From an uncultured Dokdonella sp. (GTDB lineage: Bacteria; Pseudomonadota; Gammaproteobacteria; Xanthomonadales; Rhodanobacteraceae), in contig CAKSZY010000013.1 of assembly GCA_934526015.1 (NCBI GenBank), positions 4,642 to 68,641 of the forward strand: 64,000 bases of DNA, given 5' to 3'. This document shows, in pieces, positions 36,823-45,462 of this stretch; the stretch's first letter is position 1, and each line of letters opens with the position of its first letter. The notes below the pieces were generated by a model. That model was not told the origin of the DNA. It did not search any database and saw only the letters and a program-made list of their open reading frames with translations. A program made the position numbers and the translations under genes.

Positions 36823-37664
36823 GCGGTCGTGGCCAGGCGCGCGCGCAGGTGGCGCCCGACCCGCAGCTGGAACAGCAGCTTGGTCAGCAACAGGCGCTCG
36901 TCGATCGGTTTCTCGACCAGATCGTTGGCGCCGGCATGCAGCAGGGCCGCCTGGTTCTGCGGGTTGTCGTCGCCGGTCATGACGATCACCGGCAACTGGC
37001 CCTTGCCGTAGCCGAGGCGATGGCGCACGCGCTCGAGCAGGTCGCCGCCGGTCAGCTCTCCCTTGAGGTTGACGTCGGTGAGGACGAGGTCGGCGCCGAT
37101 GCGGTCCATGGCCTGGGCGGTCTCCAGCATGTCGATCGCCTCCTCGACGGTGACCACGTGGAGGACGGTCAAGCCGTGTTTCTCGAGCATGCGGCGCGTG
37201 GCCAGGGCGACCACCCGGCTGTCCTCGACATAGAGCACTTCGCCCGGCGTCGCCTCGGTCGGGCGCACGTAGCCGCGGATGAATTCGGCCAGCGCCTGGA
37301 AACCGAGCGACTTGTCGAAGTAATCGGTGACATCCTCGCTCAGCGAGCGCTGCACGAGGCGCTCCTGGACGTCGCCGGAGACGACCACGATCGGCATGTA
37401 GGCCTGCGGCGCGCTTTCGCGGATGCGCCGGGCGAGTTCGAGGCCGTCCATGTCGGGCAGGCGCAGGGCGGTGGTGACGAAGTCGATCGCGCCTTCACCG
37501 AGACGGGCGAGTGCCTCGGCACCGCTTTCGCACGGGAAAACGGTGACGCCGGGCAGGCAGGCGACGAGGGTCTGCTCGATCAGCCGGCGCACCACCTTCG
37601 AGCCGTCGACGACGAGCACGCGCGGATGGTCGGACGACAGGTGGCGGCCGAGGGAGACGCTCAT
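36819..37664 (-). CDS. Dual receiver-domain response regulator, first domain degenerate
   Basis: A 281-residue protein with two receiver domains and no output domain. In the first (about 14-130) the phospho-acceptor aspartate position holds A66 ([11 protein letters not shown]). In the second (about 143-270) the acidic pair E147-D148, the acceptor D197 (LTDVNL), T230 and K252 are all present. It therefore probably has one working receiver and one pseudo-receiver. It is translationally coupled to ftsX (ATGA) and to ung (GTGA). No kinase is nearby. It may act through protein-protein contacts. Confidence 0.9.
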   Translation of the reverse strand: MSVSLGRHLSSDHPRVLVVDGSKVVRRLIEQTLVACLPGVTVFPCESGAEALARLGEGAIDFVTTALRLPDMDGLELARRIRESAPQAYMPIVVVSGDVQERLVQRSLSEDVTDYFDKSLGFQALAEFIRGYVRPTEATPGEVLYVEDSRVVALATRRMLEKHGLTVLHVVTVEEAIDMLETAQAMDRIGADLVLTDVNLKGELTGGDLLERVRHRLGYGKGQLPVIVMTGDDNPQNQAALLHAGANDLVEKPIDERLLLTKLLFQLRVGRHLRARLATTA

Positions 37665-38680
37665 GCCGGCTCCACGCCGCGGCGTCCGGCGCGCAGGTGG
37701 CCGGTGCTGACCAGCCAGGCGCCGAGCCAGCCGAGCAGCGCACCGCCGGCGAGGACGACGGACGCCTCGCGCAGGCCGAAGCCGCGGATGCCGAAGCGGT
37801 GGCGGTAGCTCTCGAGCAGCACGTCGGCCGGCGCCGCGACCGACCACTCGACGAGGCCGACCGCGAGCAGCGCCAGCGCGCCGCCGAGCAGGCCGTAGGC
37901 GGCGCCGGAGTAGAGGAACGGGCGCCGCACGAAGGCGTCGCTGGCTCCGATGAGTTGCAGCACGGCTATTTCCTCGGCTCTCCCCTGGATGTCCATGCGC
38001 ACCGTGTTGCCGATGATCAGCAAGGTGGCCACGGCGAGCAGGGCCATCAGCGCGAGCATCGCCCGTTCACCGAATCCGAGCAAGGCCGACAGGCGTTTGC
38101 GCCAGGCGGCATCGTGCTGGACCATGCCGGTACGCGCATCGCCGCGCACGGCGCCGAGCAGGGCCGCGTGGCCGTCGGCCGACGGGATCGCCGGCGTGAG
38201 CACCAGCACGCTCGGCAGCGGATTGTGCTGCAGCACGTCGAGAGCCTCGCTGAAACCGGAAAGTTGGCGGAACTCGGCGAGCCCCTGCGCGGGCGTGCGC
38301 AGGGACACCTTCTCCACGTCGGCGCGGCTGCCGAGTTCGCCGGCGAAGGCGGCCGCTCCGGCCGCATCGACCTCGACGGCGAGGAACACGGTGATGTCGC
38401 GTGCATCGCGCAGGCCGCCGGACCACTGGCGGGCATTGTCGAGGATGACGTGGAACAGCAACGGCAGCGCCAGGGCGATGCCGATCACCAGCACCGTCAC
38501 CAGACTGGCCCACGGCCGTGCGCCGAGTCGCTGGATGCTGGCGGCGGACGCATCGCGGTGCGCCTGCCGCCAGCCGGAGAGCCGGGCGCCGAACGGGCGC
38601 CGTGCGCGCCGCACGCTGACGTTGGCGGCCGGAGCCGGGCGCAGGCGGTTGCCGCCGTTGCGGTCGGGCTTCGCCATCAT
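37661..38680 (-). CDS. ftsX: Cell division protein FtsX
   Basis: The membrane partner of FtsE; the FtsEX complex couples septum formation to control of periplasmic peptidoglycan hydrolases. It has 339 residues: a basic cytosolic N-terminus, a first membrane helix (about 58-80), a periplasmic loop, then three helices (ERAMLALMALLAVATLLIIGNTVRMDIQGRAEEIAVLQLIGASDAFVRRPF region and two more), the FtsX pattern. The start overlaps the ftsE stop and the stop overlaps the regulator start. Confidence 0.95.
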   Translation of the reverse strand: MMAKPDRNGGNRLRPAPAANVSVRRARRPFGARLSGWRQAHRDASAASIQRLGARPWASLVTVLVIGIALALPLLFHVILDNARQWSGGLRDARDITVFLAVEVDAAGAAAFAGELGSRADVEKVSLRTPAQGLAEFRQLSGFSEALDVLQHNPLPSVLVLTPAIPSADGHAALLGAVRGDARTGMVQHDAAWRKRLSALLGFGERAMLALMALLAVATLLIIGNTVRMDIQGRAEEIAVLQLIGASDAFVRRPFLYSGAAYGLLGGALALLAVGLVEWSVAAPADVLLESYRHRFGIRGFGLREASVVLAGGALLGWLGAWLVSTGHLRAGRRGVEPA

Positions 38681-39351
38681 GCCGCCTGCGGCCGGAAGTC
38701 GTCGATCAGGCGGCCATGGTCGAGCACCAGCACGCGCTTGCCCATGTGGCGGATCAGGTGCAGGTCGTGGCTGGCGACGATGACCGTGGTGCCGACCTGC
38801 TGGAACTCGGCGAACAGGCGCATGACCTCGACCGAAAGCTGCGGATCGAGATTGCCGGTCGGCTCGTCGGCGATGATCAGCGGCGGCTTGCCGACGATCG
38901 CGCGGGCGATGCCGACGCGCTGCTGTTCGCCGGTCGACAGGGTCACCGGCAGCGAACCCTCGCGCGCGAGCAGGCCGACCTTGTCGAGCGCGGCGCGGGC
39001 GCGCTTCGCCGTTTCCTCGCGGCCGGCGCCGGCGATGCGCAGCGGCAGGGCGACGTTGTCGAACACGTTGCGGTCCATCAGCAGGCGATGATTCTGGAAC
39101 ACCATGCCGATGTCGCGGCGCACGCCCGGGATCGAGCGCGTGCGCACGCGCGCGAGCGGCAGGCCGTTGACGACGATCTCGCCGCGCGAGGGCCGCTCGA
39201 TCAGTCCGAGCAGCTTCAGCAGGGTGCTCTTGCCGGCGCCGGAATGGCCGGTCACGAACACCATCTCGCCGGCTTCGACGTCGAAACTGAGCCCGCTGAG
39301 GGCTTCATGGCCTTCGGCGTAGCGCTTGCTGACCTGATCGAAGTGGATCAT
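38677..39351 (-). CDS. ftsE: Cell division ATP-binding protein FtsE
   Basis: The ABC ATPase of FtsEX. It has 224 residues with Walker A GHSGAGKST, Q-loop FQNHRLL, Walker B IIADEPTGNLD and the switch histidine in VASHD. The signature loop reads LSTGEQQ where LSGGEQQ is usual, a small but real change in the ATP-contact loop. The start is the ATG of MIHFDQVSKRY, the family N-terminus. Confidence 0.95.
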   Translation of the reverse strand: MIHFDQVSKRYAEGHEALSGLSFDVEAGEMVFVTGHSGAGKSTLLKLLGLIERPSRGEIVVNGLPLARVRTRSIPGVRRDIGMVFQNHRLLMDRNVFDNVALPLRIAGAGREETAKRARAALDKVGLLAREGSLPVTLSTGEQQRVGIARAIVGKPPLIIADEPTGNLDPQLSVEVMRLFAEFQQVGTTVIVASHDLHLIRHMGKRVLVLDHGRLIDDFRPQAA

Positions 39352-39520
39352 CGCTGCGGAGACGGGGAAGGCCGGGAGTGGACTGGATGGATTGTAGGGT
39401 GCGCGATGGAGCCTTGTACCCGTTCCGGATTTCGATGCGTCGGTTTCGCCATTGCCTGGCATGAAAGGCGAAAGCGAAGGACCCGGGCAAGCCTTGAGCC
39501 CGTTCCGGATGTCGACGCCT

Positions 39521-40729
39521 CTATTTCACCATTTGATTCAAGTTGAAGATCGGCAGCAGGATGGCGAGGACGATGAAGAGGACGATGGCGCCGACGGCGA
39601 GGATGACGATCGGTCCGAGGGTCGCGGCGAACACGCCGAGCCAGCGATCGAGGTCGCGTTGCTGCTGGGCGGCGGCTTCGTCGAGCATGCGCGGGAGTTC
39701 ACCGGAGCGTTCGCCGCTGGCGATCAGGCGCAGGGCGACCGGCGGGAACTGGCCGCTCTCGCCGAGCGCGCGGGCGAAACCGCTGCCTTCGCGCACCTTG
39801 TGCGCGGCCCGCCGCAGTGATTCGCGCATCGGCAGGTTCGGCACCACCTGGGCGGCGATCGCCAGCGCGTCGAGCAGCGGCACGGCGGCGCCGGCCAGCA
39901 GCGCCAGCGTGCGCGCCGCGCGCGCGGTGTTGGCGGCGCGCACGAGACGTCCGACCAGCGGCAGGCGCAGCAGCCACGCATGCCAGCGCATGCGCACGGG
40001 ATCGCGGCGCAGGGCCAGGCGCGCGCCGACGACGGCGGCGATGACGAGCAGGATCGCCAGCCAGCCCCAGTCGCGCAGCACGGCCGAGGTCGCGATCAGC
40101 GCCCGCGTCGCCCACGGCAGGGTCTGGCCCATGTTCTCGAACACGCCGATGATCTGCGGCACCACCCAGGCCAGCAGGCCGGCGACGACGGCCAGCGCGA
40201 CGACCGTCAGCAGCAACGGATAGGTCAGCGCGGCGAGCAGCTTCTGGCGCAGGGCATCGTGCGCCTCGGCATGGTCGGCGAGCTTGCCGAGCACGGTGTC
40301 GAGATGGCCGGACTGTTCGCCGGCGGCGATGCTGGCGCGGTGGATCTCGGAAAAGCTGTCGGGAAAGTCCGCCATCGCCTGGGCGAGGCCGGCGCCTTCC
40401 ATGACGCGTGCGCGCAGGGCGACGGTGAGGGCGTGCTGGCGTTCGTTGTCGTTCTGTTCGGCAAGTGCGGCCAGCGCTTCGTCGATCGGCAGGCCGGCGC
40501 CGACGAGGGTGGCGAGCTGGCGCGTCAGCACGGCGAGTTCGGGCGCCGACAGTCCGCGGCGGCGCAGGCGGAATCCGCCCGTTGCGCGGCTACCGACTTC
40601 CTCGACCGCGAGTGGATTGAGCCCGCGCTCGCGCAGCAGGCCGCGCACGGCGCGCGCGGTATCGCCCTGCAGGACACCCCGTAGCGTCTTCCCTTCGCTG
40701 TCGAGCGCCTGGAATGCAAAGGCCGGCAC
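39521..40729 (-). CDS. Type II secretion / type IV pilus inner-membrane protein, GspF family
   Basis: A 402-residue polytopic platform protein of the GspF/PilC family, with two tandem T2SF domains (about 70-190 and 275-395) and three membrane helices. Typical features are the N-terminal FAFQALDSEGKTLRGVLQGD, LTRQLATLVGAGLPIDEALAAL, and the repeat GAAVPLLDALAIAA. The other genes of a secretion system are not within this window, so it is an orphan here. It could belong to a nearby or distant T2SS cluster. Confidence 0.88.
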   Translation of the reverse strand: MPAFAFQALDSEGKTLRGVLQGDTARAVRGLLRERGLNPLAVEEVGSRATGGFRLRRRGLSAPELAVLTRQLATLVGAGLPIDEALAALAEQNDNERQHALTVALRARVMEGAGLAQAMADFPDSFSEIHRASIAAGEQSGHLDTVLGKLADHAEAHDALRQKLLAALTYPLLLTVVALAVVAGLLAWVVPQIIGVFENMGQTLPWATRALIATSAVLRDWGWLAILLVIAAVVGARLALRRDPVRMRWHAWLLRLPLVGRLVRAANTARAARTLALLAGAAVPLLDALAIAAQVVPNLPMRESLRRAAHKVREGSGFARALGESGQFPPVALRLIASGERSGELPRMLDEAAAQQQRDLDRWLGVFAATLGPIVILAVGAIVLFIVLAILLPIFNLNQMVK

Positions 40730-40784
40730 AGCGTCTCCCGTTGCGGTCGGAACCGGCGCATTGTCGCCGGATCGGGCCCGCGCG

Positions 40785-41654
40785 TCAGGTGTAGAGGATC
40801 ACGCTCAGGGTCGCCAGCCAGCCGCAGGTGGCCGCCAGCAGCCACGGATCGCGGACCGCGAGCCGGCTCGGATCGCCGCCGGCGGCGTGGCGGAACACCA
40901 GCACGAGGTAGCGGGCGACGCCGAGCGCGACCCAAGGCGCCGAGTAGACGAGGGCGCGATGGCCGTGGCGGGCGATCGCCTCCGGCGACAGCGTGTAGAA
41001 GATGTAGGCGACGAGGACCGCGCCGGCCAGCACGGCGAGCACGCGCTCGATCGTCACCGCGCGATAGGAGCCGGTGGCACGAGCACCGGCGTCTTCGACG
41101 CGCACGAGGTCGCCGTGGCGCTTGCCGAGGGCGAGCATCAGGGCGAGCAGGAATCCCATGACGAGGATCCACGGCGTCAACGGCACGCCGGCACCGAAAC
41201 CGCCGGCGACGATGCGCAGGGCGAATCCGCAGGCGACGATGGCGACATCGAGCCAGGCGACGCGCTTGAGGCCGAGCGAATAGGCAAGATTCAGGGCGAG
41301 GTAGGCGGCGATCGTCGCGGCGACCGCCGCGGCCGCGATGCCGCCGATCGCCAGTGCGGCCAATGCGGCCAGCGCGGCGAACACGAAGGCCGTGCGCAGC
41401 GACAGCGCGCCGCGCGCGAGCGGGCGACGGCATTTGTCGGGATGGCGGCGGTCGCGTTCGACATCGCGCGCGTCATTGAAGGCGTAGACCGCCGAGGAGG
41501 CGAGGCAGAATGCCAGCGCGGCGAGCAGCGCGCCGCGCACGGCCGGCGCCGACAGCAGGGCGTGGCCGAAGAACAGCGGCAACAGCACGAAGCCGTTCTT
41601 GAGCCATTGGCCCGGCCGCGCCAGCTCGACGAGGGCCGCCATGGCGGCGCGCAT
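40785..41654 (-). CDS. UbiA-family prenyltransferase (decaprenyl-phosphate phosphoribosyltransferase-like)
   Basis: A 289-residue membrane enzyme with about eight helices. The Asp-rich motif NDARDVERDRRHPDK followed by RRPLARG resembles the DPPR synthase branch (Mycobacterium Rv3806c), which attaches phosphoribose to polyprenyl phosphate. The start WLKNGFVLLPLFF also fits that branch. The stop of the C25 peptidase gene is three bases upstream of this start, so the two are likely co-transcribed. A sugar or lipid carrier role is inferred. Confidence 0.82.
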   Translation of the reverse strand: MRAAMAALVELARPGQWLKNGFVLLPLFFGHALLSAPAVRGALLAALAFCLASSAVYAFNDARDVERDRRHPDKCRRPLARGALSLRTAFVFAALAALAALAIGGIAAAAVAATIAAYLALNLAYSLGLKRVAWLDVAIVACGFALRIVAGGFGAGVPLTPWILVMGFLLALMLALGKRHGDLVRVEDAGARATGSYRAVTIERVLAVLAGAVLVAYIFYTLSPEAIARHGHRALVYSAPWVALGVARYLVLVFRHAAGGDPSRLAVRDPWLLAATCGWLATLSVILYT

Positions 41655-41657
41655 GCG

Positions 41658-44396
41658 TCAGTTTCCGGCGAGCTGTGCAGCCGGGGGTTCGGCGTCGAAA
41701 CCGGCGCGTGAAACGGTGTCCGCTGCGGCCGGCTTCCGTGCCGGCGGCGGCGTCGGCACGGAAGCCGGCTGCGCTTGCGGAATGCGCGCGGCGGCCAGCG
41801 CGGCGATGCGCTCGCGTTCGGCCCGGATGTCGAAGCTCGCGGTGGCGTCGCGACCGCTCACCGGATCGCCCGCGTACAGCCGCACGGAGGCGATTTCGCT
41901 GCCGTCGCCCACGCGCGGAATCGGCAGGTCGAAGCGGGTTCCGGCGATGCGGTAACGGCCGCCGGCCACGCGTCGGCCGTCGGCATCCAGCCAGTCGACA
42001 TCGATCTCGCCGTCGAAGCGCGGACCCGGCAGGGCGATGCCGAGGCTCGGGTTCCAGCGGTCGTCGCGCAGGCTGACCAGCGCGGTGTCGCGGGGACGCT
42101 CGAGCACCACCGCGGGATCGCCGAGCAGGTTGTACATCTCGACCAGCACGCGATCGGTGACCACGGCCTTGGCGCGCACGATGCCCTCGCCGATGGTCGC
42201 GCCCGGGGTCAGCAACTCGCTCACCAGGGCTTTGCTGAATTCGGTCGAAGGCGCGTTTCGCCACGAGGCGGCGAACACCGCGACCGCGCCCTTGTCGCTT
42301 TCGCGCAGGAAGCGTTCGCCGATCGAGTCCTCGGTCGGATTGTCGAACGGGGCCGAATAGCAGGTCATCGAGAGCACCATCGGCAGGCGTCCGCCGTTGT
42401 TCAGCGCGCTGACGTCGTCGAGGGTGAACAGGTCGTGGTTCTTGCGGATGTCCGGCGGACCGGTGCGCCAGATGTAGCGCCCGCCGTGACCGATGAAATG
42501 CACCAGCAGCTGGCCGCCGTTGAGGCCATCCTTGATCGCGCTCTGGTGGGCGAGGTTGTCGGCTTCGTCCTTGCTTGCGTAGATCTTGTCGGCGAGGAAA
42601 CCCTCGCTGGCGATGCTGTCGGCGATCTGGTCGGAGGCCTTCTTGAAGTAGTCGCTCTCGTCGGTGATGAACATGACGTCGCGGCGCCAGTTGCCGGGTT
42701 GCGCCGACGTCATGTAGTGGATGGTCTTGTCGACGATGGCGCTGACCTCGTCCGGCTCGGCGACCGGGAACCGGCCTACCGCCACGACCGGATGGAAGGA
42801 GTCGCCATCGACCGATCCGAACGCGTTGTCGCTGGCCGACTGTCCCTCCGGCGAGGGGAACTGCCAGGTCGGGATCAGGTTGCGCCCGGCCATGCGCTTG
42901 CTCGAGTCGTCGTATTGCGTGCCGGGGATGCCGGCGAAGTGGCCGGGATAGGCGAGTTCGGTCGGATTGTTGGCGAACTTCGCGTAGGCGAGGTCGTTGT
43001 AGGTGTCGTGGCGGATGTCGAAACTGGCGTCGCCGACCAGCAGCAGGAAACGCGGGCGCGGTGCCGGCCAGTCGTGGTAGGCGTGCTTGACGAGGTTGCG
43101 GATCGCCTGCGGGTGGACGATGCCGTGGTTGAAGGTGTCGTAGACCTCCTGCACGTCGATCACCGCGACCTTGAGTCCGCGCTTTTCGTGGAATTCCGCC
43201 AGCGGCCGGATCGCGTCGATCAGGCTGGCGTGGCTGACGATCAGGTAGTCGTAGCCGGTCGCCGGCGCCGACCAGCGGTCGGCGGCGGCCGCGCGCAGCG
43301 AGACCGGGCGGGCCGGCGAGGCAGTGTCGGCAAGCGGATGCAGGGGCACGCCGGCATCGGCCGCGGCGAAGGCGAAGCGGCCGCCGCCGAGCGCGGTGCC
43401 GGTCCGGCGCACGCCGTCCTCGCCGTACAGGACCGGCGCTTCGCTGCCGCGCGAACGCAGGGTGAAAGCTCCGGGCGTCGAGGCGACCTGCAGCGCCGTC
43501 GATTCCGCGTCGACATTCCCTTGCACGGGAAAGCGGAACGAGGCCCAGTTGAACATGACCACATCCACGGCCGGATTGCCGCTCGGGTCCCATGCCAGCG
43601 GGCGTTTCGGCACCACCAGGGAAAGCACGTTGCCGCCGGACTTCAGGAAGGCGGCGGGAACGGAAAGCGTGTGCGTGGCCTCGTCACGACCGTCCCAGGA
43701 CTGTGGCGCCATGGCATGCCCGTTGATCGAGACGATGACCTGGTGGTCGTCCGGCTTCAGCGCGCGATGTTCGTACGGGGCGAACACGCGCGACATGCCA
43801 CGCAGGTTGAGGGTCAGCTCGACGGGTCCGCCGTGGGCGGCGAGGTCGGGCAGGTCGAATGCGGTACTGAACGGCTGCGGGTCGGCGTGGGTCAGCTTGG
43901 CCCACTGCCATACATCGGGCTCCTGGCCGGGCTGCTGCTGGCTGTTGTCGAGCCGGATCATGAGGTTTTCCTGCTCGAGGCGGACGATGCGCTCGAGGCG
44001 GGCATTGCCGGGCGCGCTCGCAGTTGCCTCGCGCATGCGCGCATGCGGCCCCGGCGCCGCCGACAGCAGGTAGGCGTTGCTCAGGCTGTACTGGTTGTAC
44101 CAGCTCTCCGGGCCGTGCAGCTGGCGGCCGACCCATTCGATGTGGTCGCCGGCGCCAAAGCGGCCGTCATCGCCATCGACGACGCGAAGCGGGACCTCGT
44201 CACCTCCTTGGGTCAGGCGGAGGTCGGCGCTCGCGCAGTCGGCGAGGGCCGGTTGGGCGGCCGCCATGGCCGCATGGTCCAGGCGGTAGACCCCGGTATC
44301 GCGAATCTCGACGTGGAGGACGCCACTGCAGGCGAGCGCGCCGGCCGGCACGGCGAGGAGCGCGCACACCAGCGCACGCGGAAGAAGTAAGGACAT
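41658..44396 (-). CDS. Secreted C25-family (gingipain-like) cysteine peptidase
   Basis: A 912-residue exported protein with a signal peptide (LLLPRALVCALLAVPAGALA). The N-terminal half has beta-sandwich character (propeptide-like). The peptidase domain contains the catalytic pair H637 (LLVHFIGHGGRY) and C679 (LSMTCYSAPF), as in gingipains. The C-terminal part is another beta domain followed by a Pro/Ala-rich tail. No type IX secretion signal domain is recognisable, and the host is not a Bacteroidota, so export is probably Sec followed by an unknown step. It precedes the UbiA-type gene. Confidence 0.88.
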   Translation of the reverse strand: MSLLLPRALVCALLAVPAGALACSGVLHVEIRDTGVYRLDHAAMAAAQPALADCASADLRLTQGGDEVPLRVVDGDDGRFGAGDHIEWVGRQLHGPESWYNQYSLSNAYLLSAAPGPHARMREATASAPGNARLERIVRLEQENLMIRLDNSQQQPGQEPDVWQWAKLTHADPQPFSTAFDLPDLAAHGGPVELTLNLRGMSRVFAPYEHRALKPDDHQVIVSINGHAMAPQSWDGRDEATHTLSVPAAFLKSGGNVLSLVVPKRPLAWDPSGNPAVDVVMFNWASFRFPVQGNVDAESTALQVASTPGAFTLRSRGSEAPVLYGEDGVRRTGTALGGGRFAFAAADAGVPLHPLADTASPARPVSLRAAAADRWSAPATGYDYLIVSHASLIDAIRPLAEFHEKRGLKVAVIDVQEVYDTFNHGIVHPQAIRNLVKHAYHDWPAPRPRFLLLVGDASFDIRHDTYNDLAYAKFANNPTELAYPGHFAGIPGTQYDDSSKRMAGRNLIPTWQFPSPEGQSASDNAFGSVDGDSFHPVVAVGRFPVAEPDEVSAIVDKTIHYMTSAQPGNWRRDVMFITDESDYFKKASDQIADSIASEGFLADKIYASKDEADNLAHQSAIKDGLNGGQLLVHFIGHGGRYIWRTGPPDIRKNHDLFTLDDVSALNNGGRLPMVLSMTCYSAPFDNPTEDSIGERFLRESDKGAVAVFAASWRNAPSTEFSKALVSELLTPGATIGEGIVRAKAVVTDRVLVEMYNLLGDPAVVLERPRDTALVSLRDDRWNPSLGIALPGPRFDGEIDVDWLDADGRRVAGGRYRIAGTRFDLPIPRVGDGSEIASVRLYAGDPVSGRDATASFDIRAERERIAALAAARIPQAQPASVPTPPPARKPAAADTVSRAGFDAEPPAAQLAGN

Positions 44397-44781
44397 CGGT
44401 GACCTGCACGGGTATGGGGGCGCGCACCGGCATGCCGACGCGAACGAAACGGGTAGGCTAACCATCCCGGTCCGCAGTGGCAACCTGAAACGGGGGCGGT
44501 TGCAGGCCCTCGGTCGGCCCCCGCCGGCAGGGCAAGACCCCCTGCCGCCGGCCTGCCGGGTCGGGAACCCACAGCGGCTCCGGAGCGAATTCCGGTTGAC
44601 ATCTGGCGGCAACACTGGGATTGTTCGGCATGTTGGCGTCGCGTGGCGCCATCCGTGGATATCCGACGTTCCGGCCGGGGAGGGGCATGCGACCTTCCGC
44701 CATCATCAATGCCGGCAACCAAAGACCTTGATGCACGCTTGACACCTATTGCCATCTAACATTTTGCTTGGGGGCGTTTCG
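44397..44781. other. 385-base divergent gap
   Basis: No gene is supported. It holds TTGACA-type -35 hexamers on the + strand at 44596-44601 and 44739-44744, the latter possibly serving the secreted-protein gene at 44782 with a poorly defined -10. The gap contains GC-rich and AT-richer stretches but no clear repeats. Confidence 0.4.
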
Positions 44782-45366
44782 ATGATCGTTGAAAAGGCTT
44801 TGAATCAATCCATTCGCCGCCGTTTCGGTCTGGTGGCCGGAGCAGTCGCACTCTCGATGGCTTCCGCGTCGAGCATGGCAGCCATCGTTTACAGCGGTCC
44901 GGTCAACATTCCGATTCCCGACACTATCGACGGCATCTACATGAACATCGTGACCGGCGCGACCGGCTCGTCGGGCGGTTCCGTTCCCGGTTATGACATC
45001 AACCCGTACTCGGCGCTTGCCGGTCAGCTCAACCTCTGGGGTCCGACGACCGCGGTCTGGCTGAGCACGGTCGACATCAACGGCTCGTACACGCATGCCC
45101 TCGGCACGATCGTCGGCAGTGGCGGCCAGTACTTCCGCCCGGGCGGCAACATCGAGATCCCGCTGACGGCCAACAGCAGCGACAACTATCTCGCCTTCCA
45201 GTTCACCAACGAGAGCACCGGCGCGACCAACTACGGTTGGCTGCAGCTGCAGGTCGGTGCCAGCCCGGGCACGCGCGCGATCATCGCCTACGCGTATGAA
45301 AATGCCGGCGCGTCGATTCCGGTCGGCACGACTCCGGTCTCGCTGCAGAACTTCTCGATCGACTGA
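44782..45366 (+). CDS. Exported protein of unknown function
   Basis: A 194-residue exported protein. A signal peptide (RRRFGLVAGAVALSMASASSMAA) is followed by a beta-rich domain without cysteines. The features IPIPDTIDGIYMNIVTG and LNLWGPTTAVWLSTVD resemble secreted proteins that often carry PEP-CTERM tails elsewhere; here no such tail is present and the chain ends SLQNFSID. The ATG is preceded by a GGGGG stretch. It is a single-gene unit ending in a strong terminator. The function is unknown. Confidence 0.7.
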   Translation: MIVEKALNQSIRRRFGLVAGAVALSMASASSMAAIVYSGPVNIPIPDTIDGIYMNIVTGATGSSGGSVPGYDINPYSALAGQLNLWGPTTAVWLSTVDINGSYTHALGTIVGSGGQYFRPGGNIEIPLTANSSDNYLAFQFTNESTGATNYGWLQLQVGASPGTRAIIAYAYENAGASIPVGTTPVSLQNFSID

Positions 45367-45391
45367 AGTTCGCTGCGTACCCTGCGTTCCG

Positions 45392-45424
45392 GCAAACGCC
45401 CCCTCGCGGGGCGTTTGCTTTTTC
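45392..45424 (+). terminator. Intrinsic terminator after the exported protein gene
   Basis: A stem of 11 bp (45392-45402 GCAAACGCCCC with 45408-45418) and a 5-base loop, followed by TTTTT. It lies 26 bases after the stop codon. Confidence 0.9.
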
Positions 45425-45462
45425 CGGCTCCCGCAATCCGGACGCCCGGCGCCGGTCCGCGC

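Noticed and set aside
39521..40729. Type II secretion operon
   Set aside because: Only the GspF-like gene is present; no GspD, GspE or pseudopilin genes are found in the window.
41775..44390. 871-codon + strand open frame over the C25 peptidase
   Set aside because: Antisense shadow; the minus strand has a signal peptide and catalytic residues.
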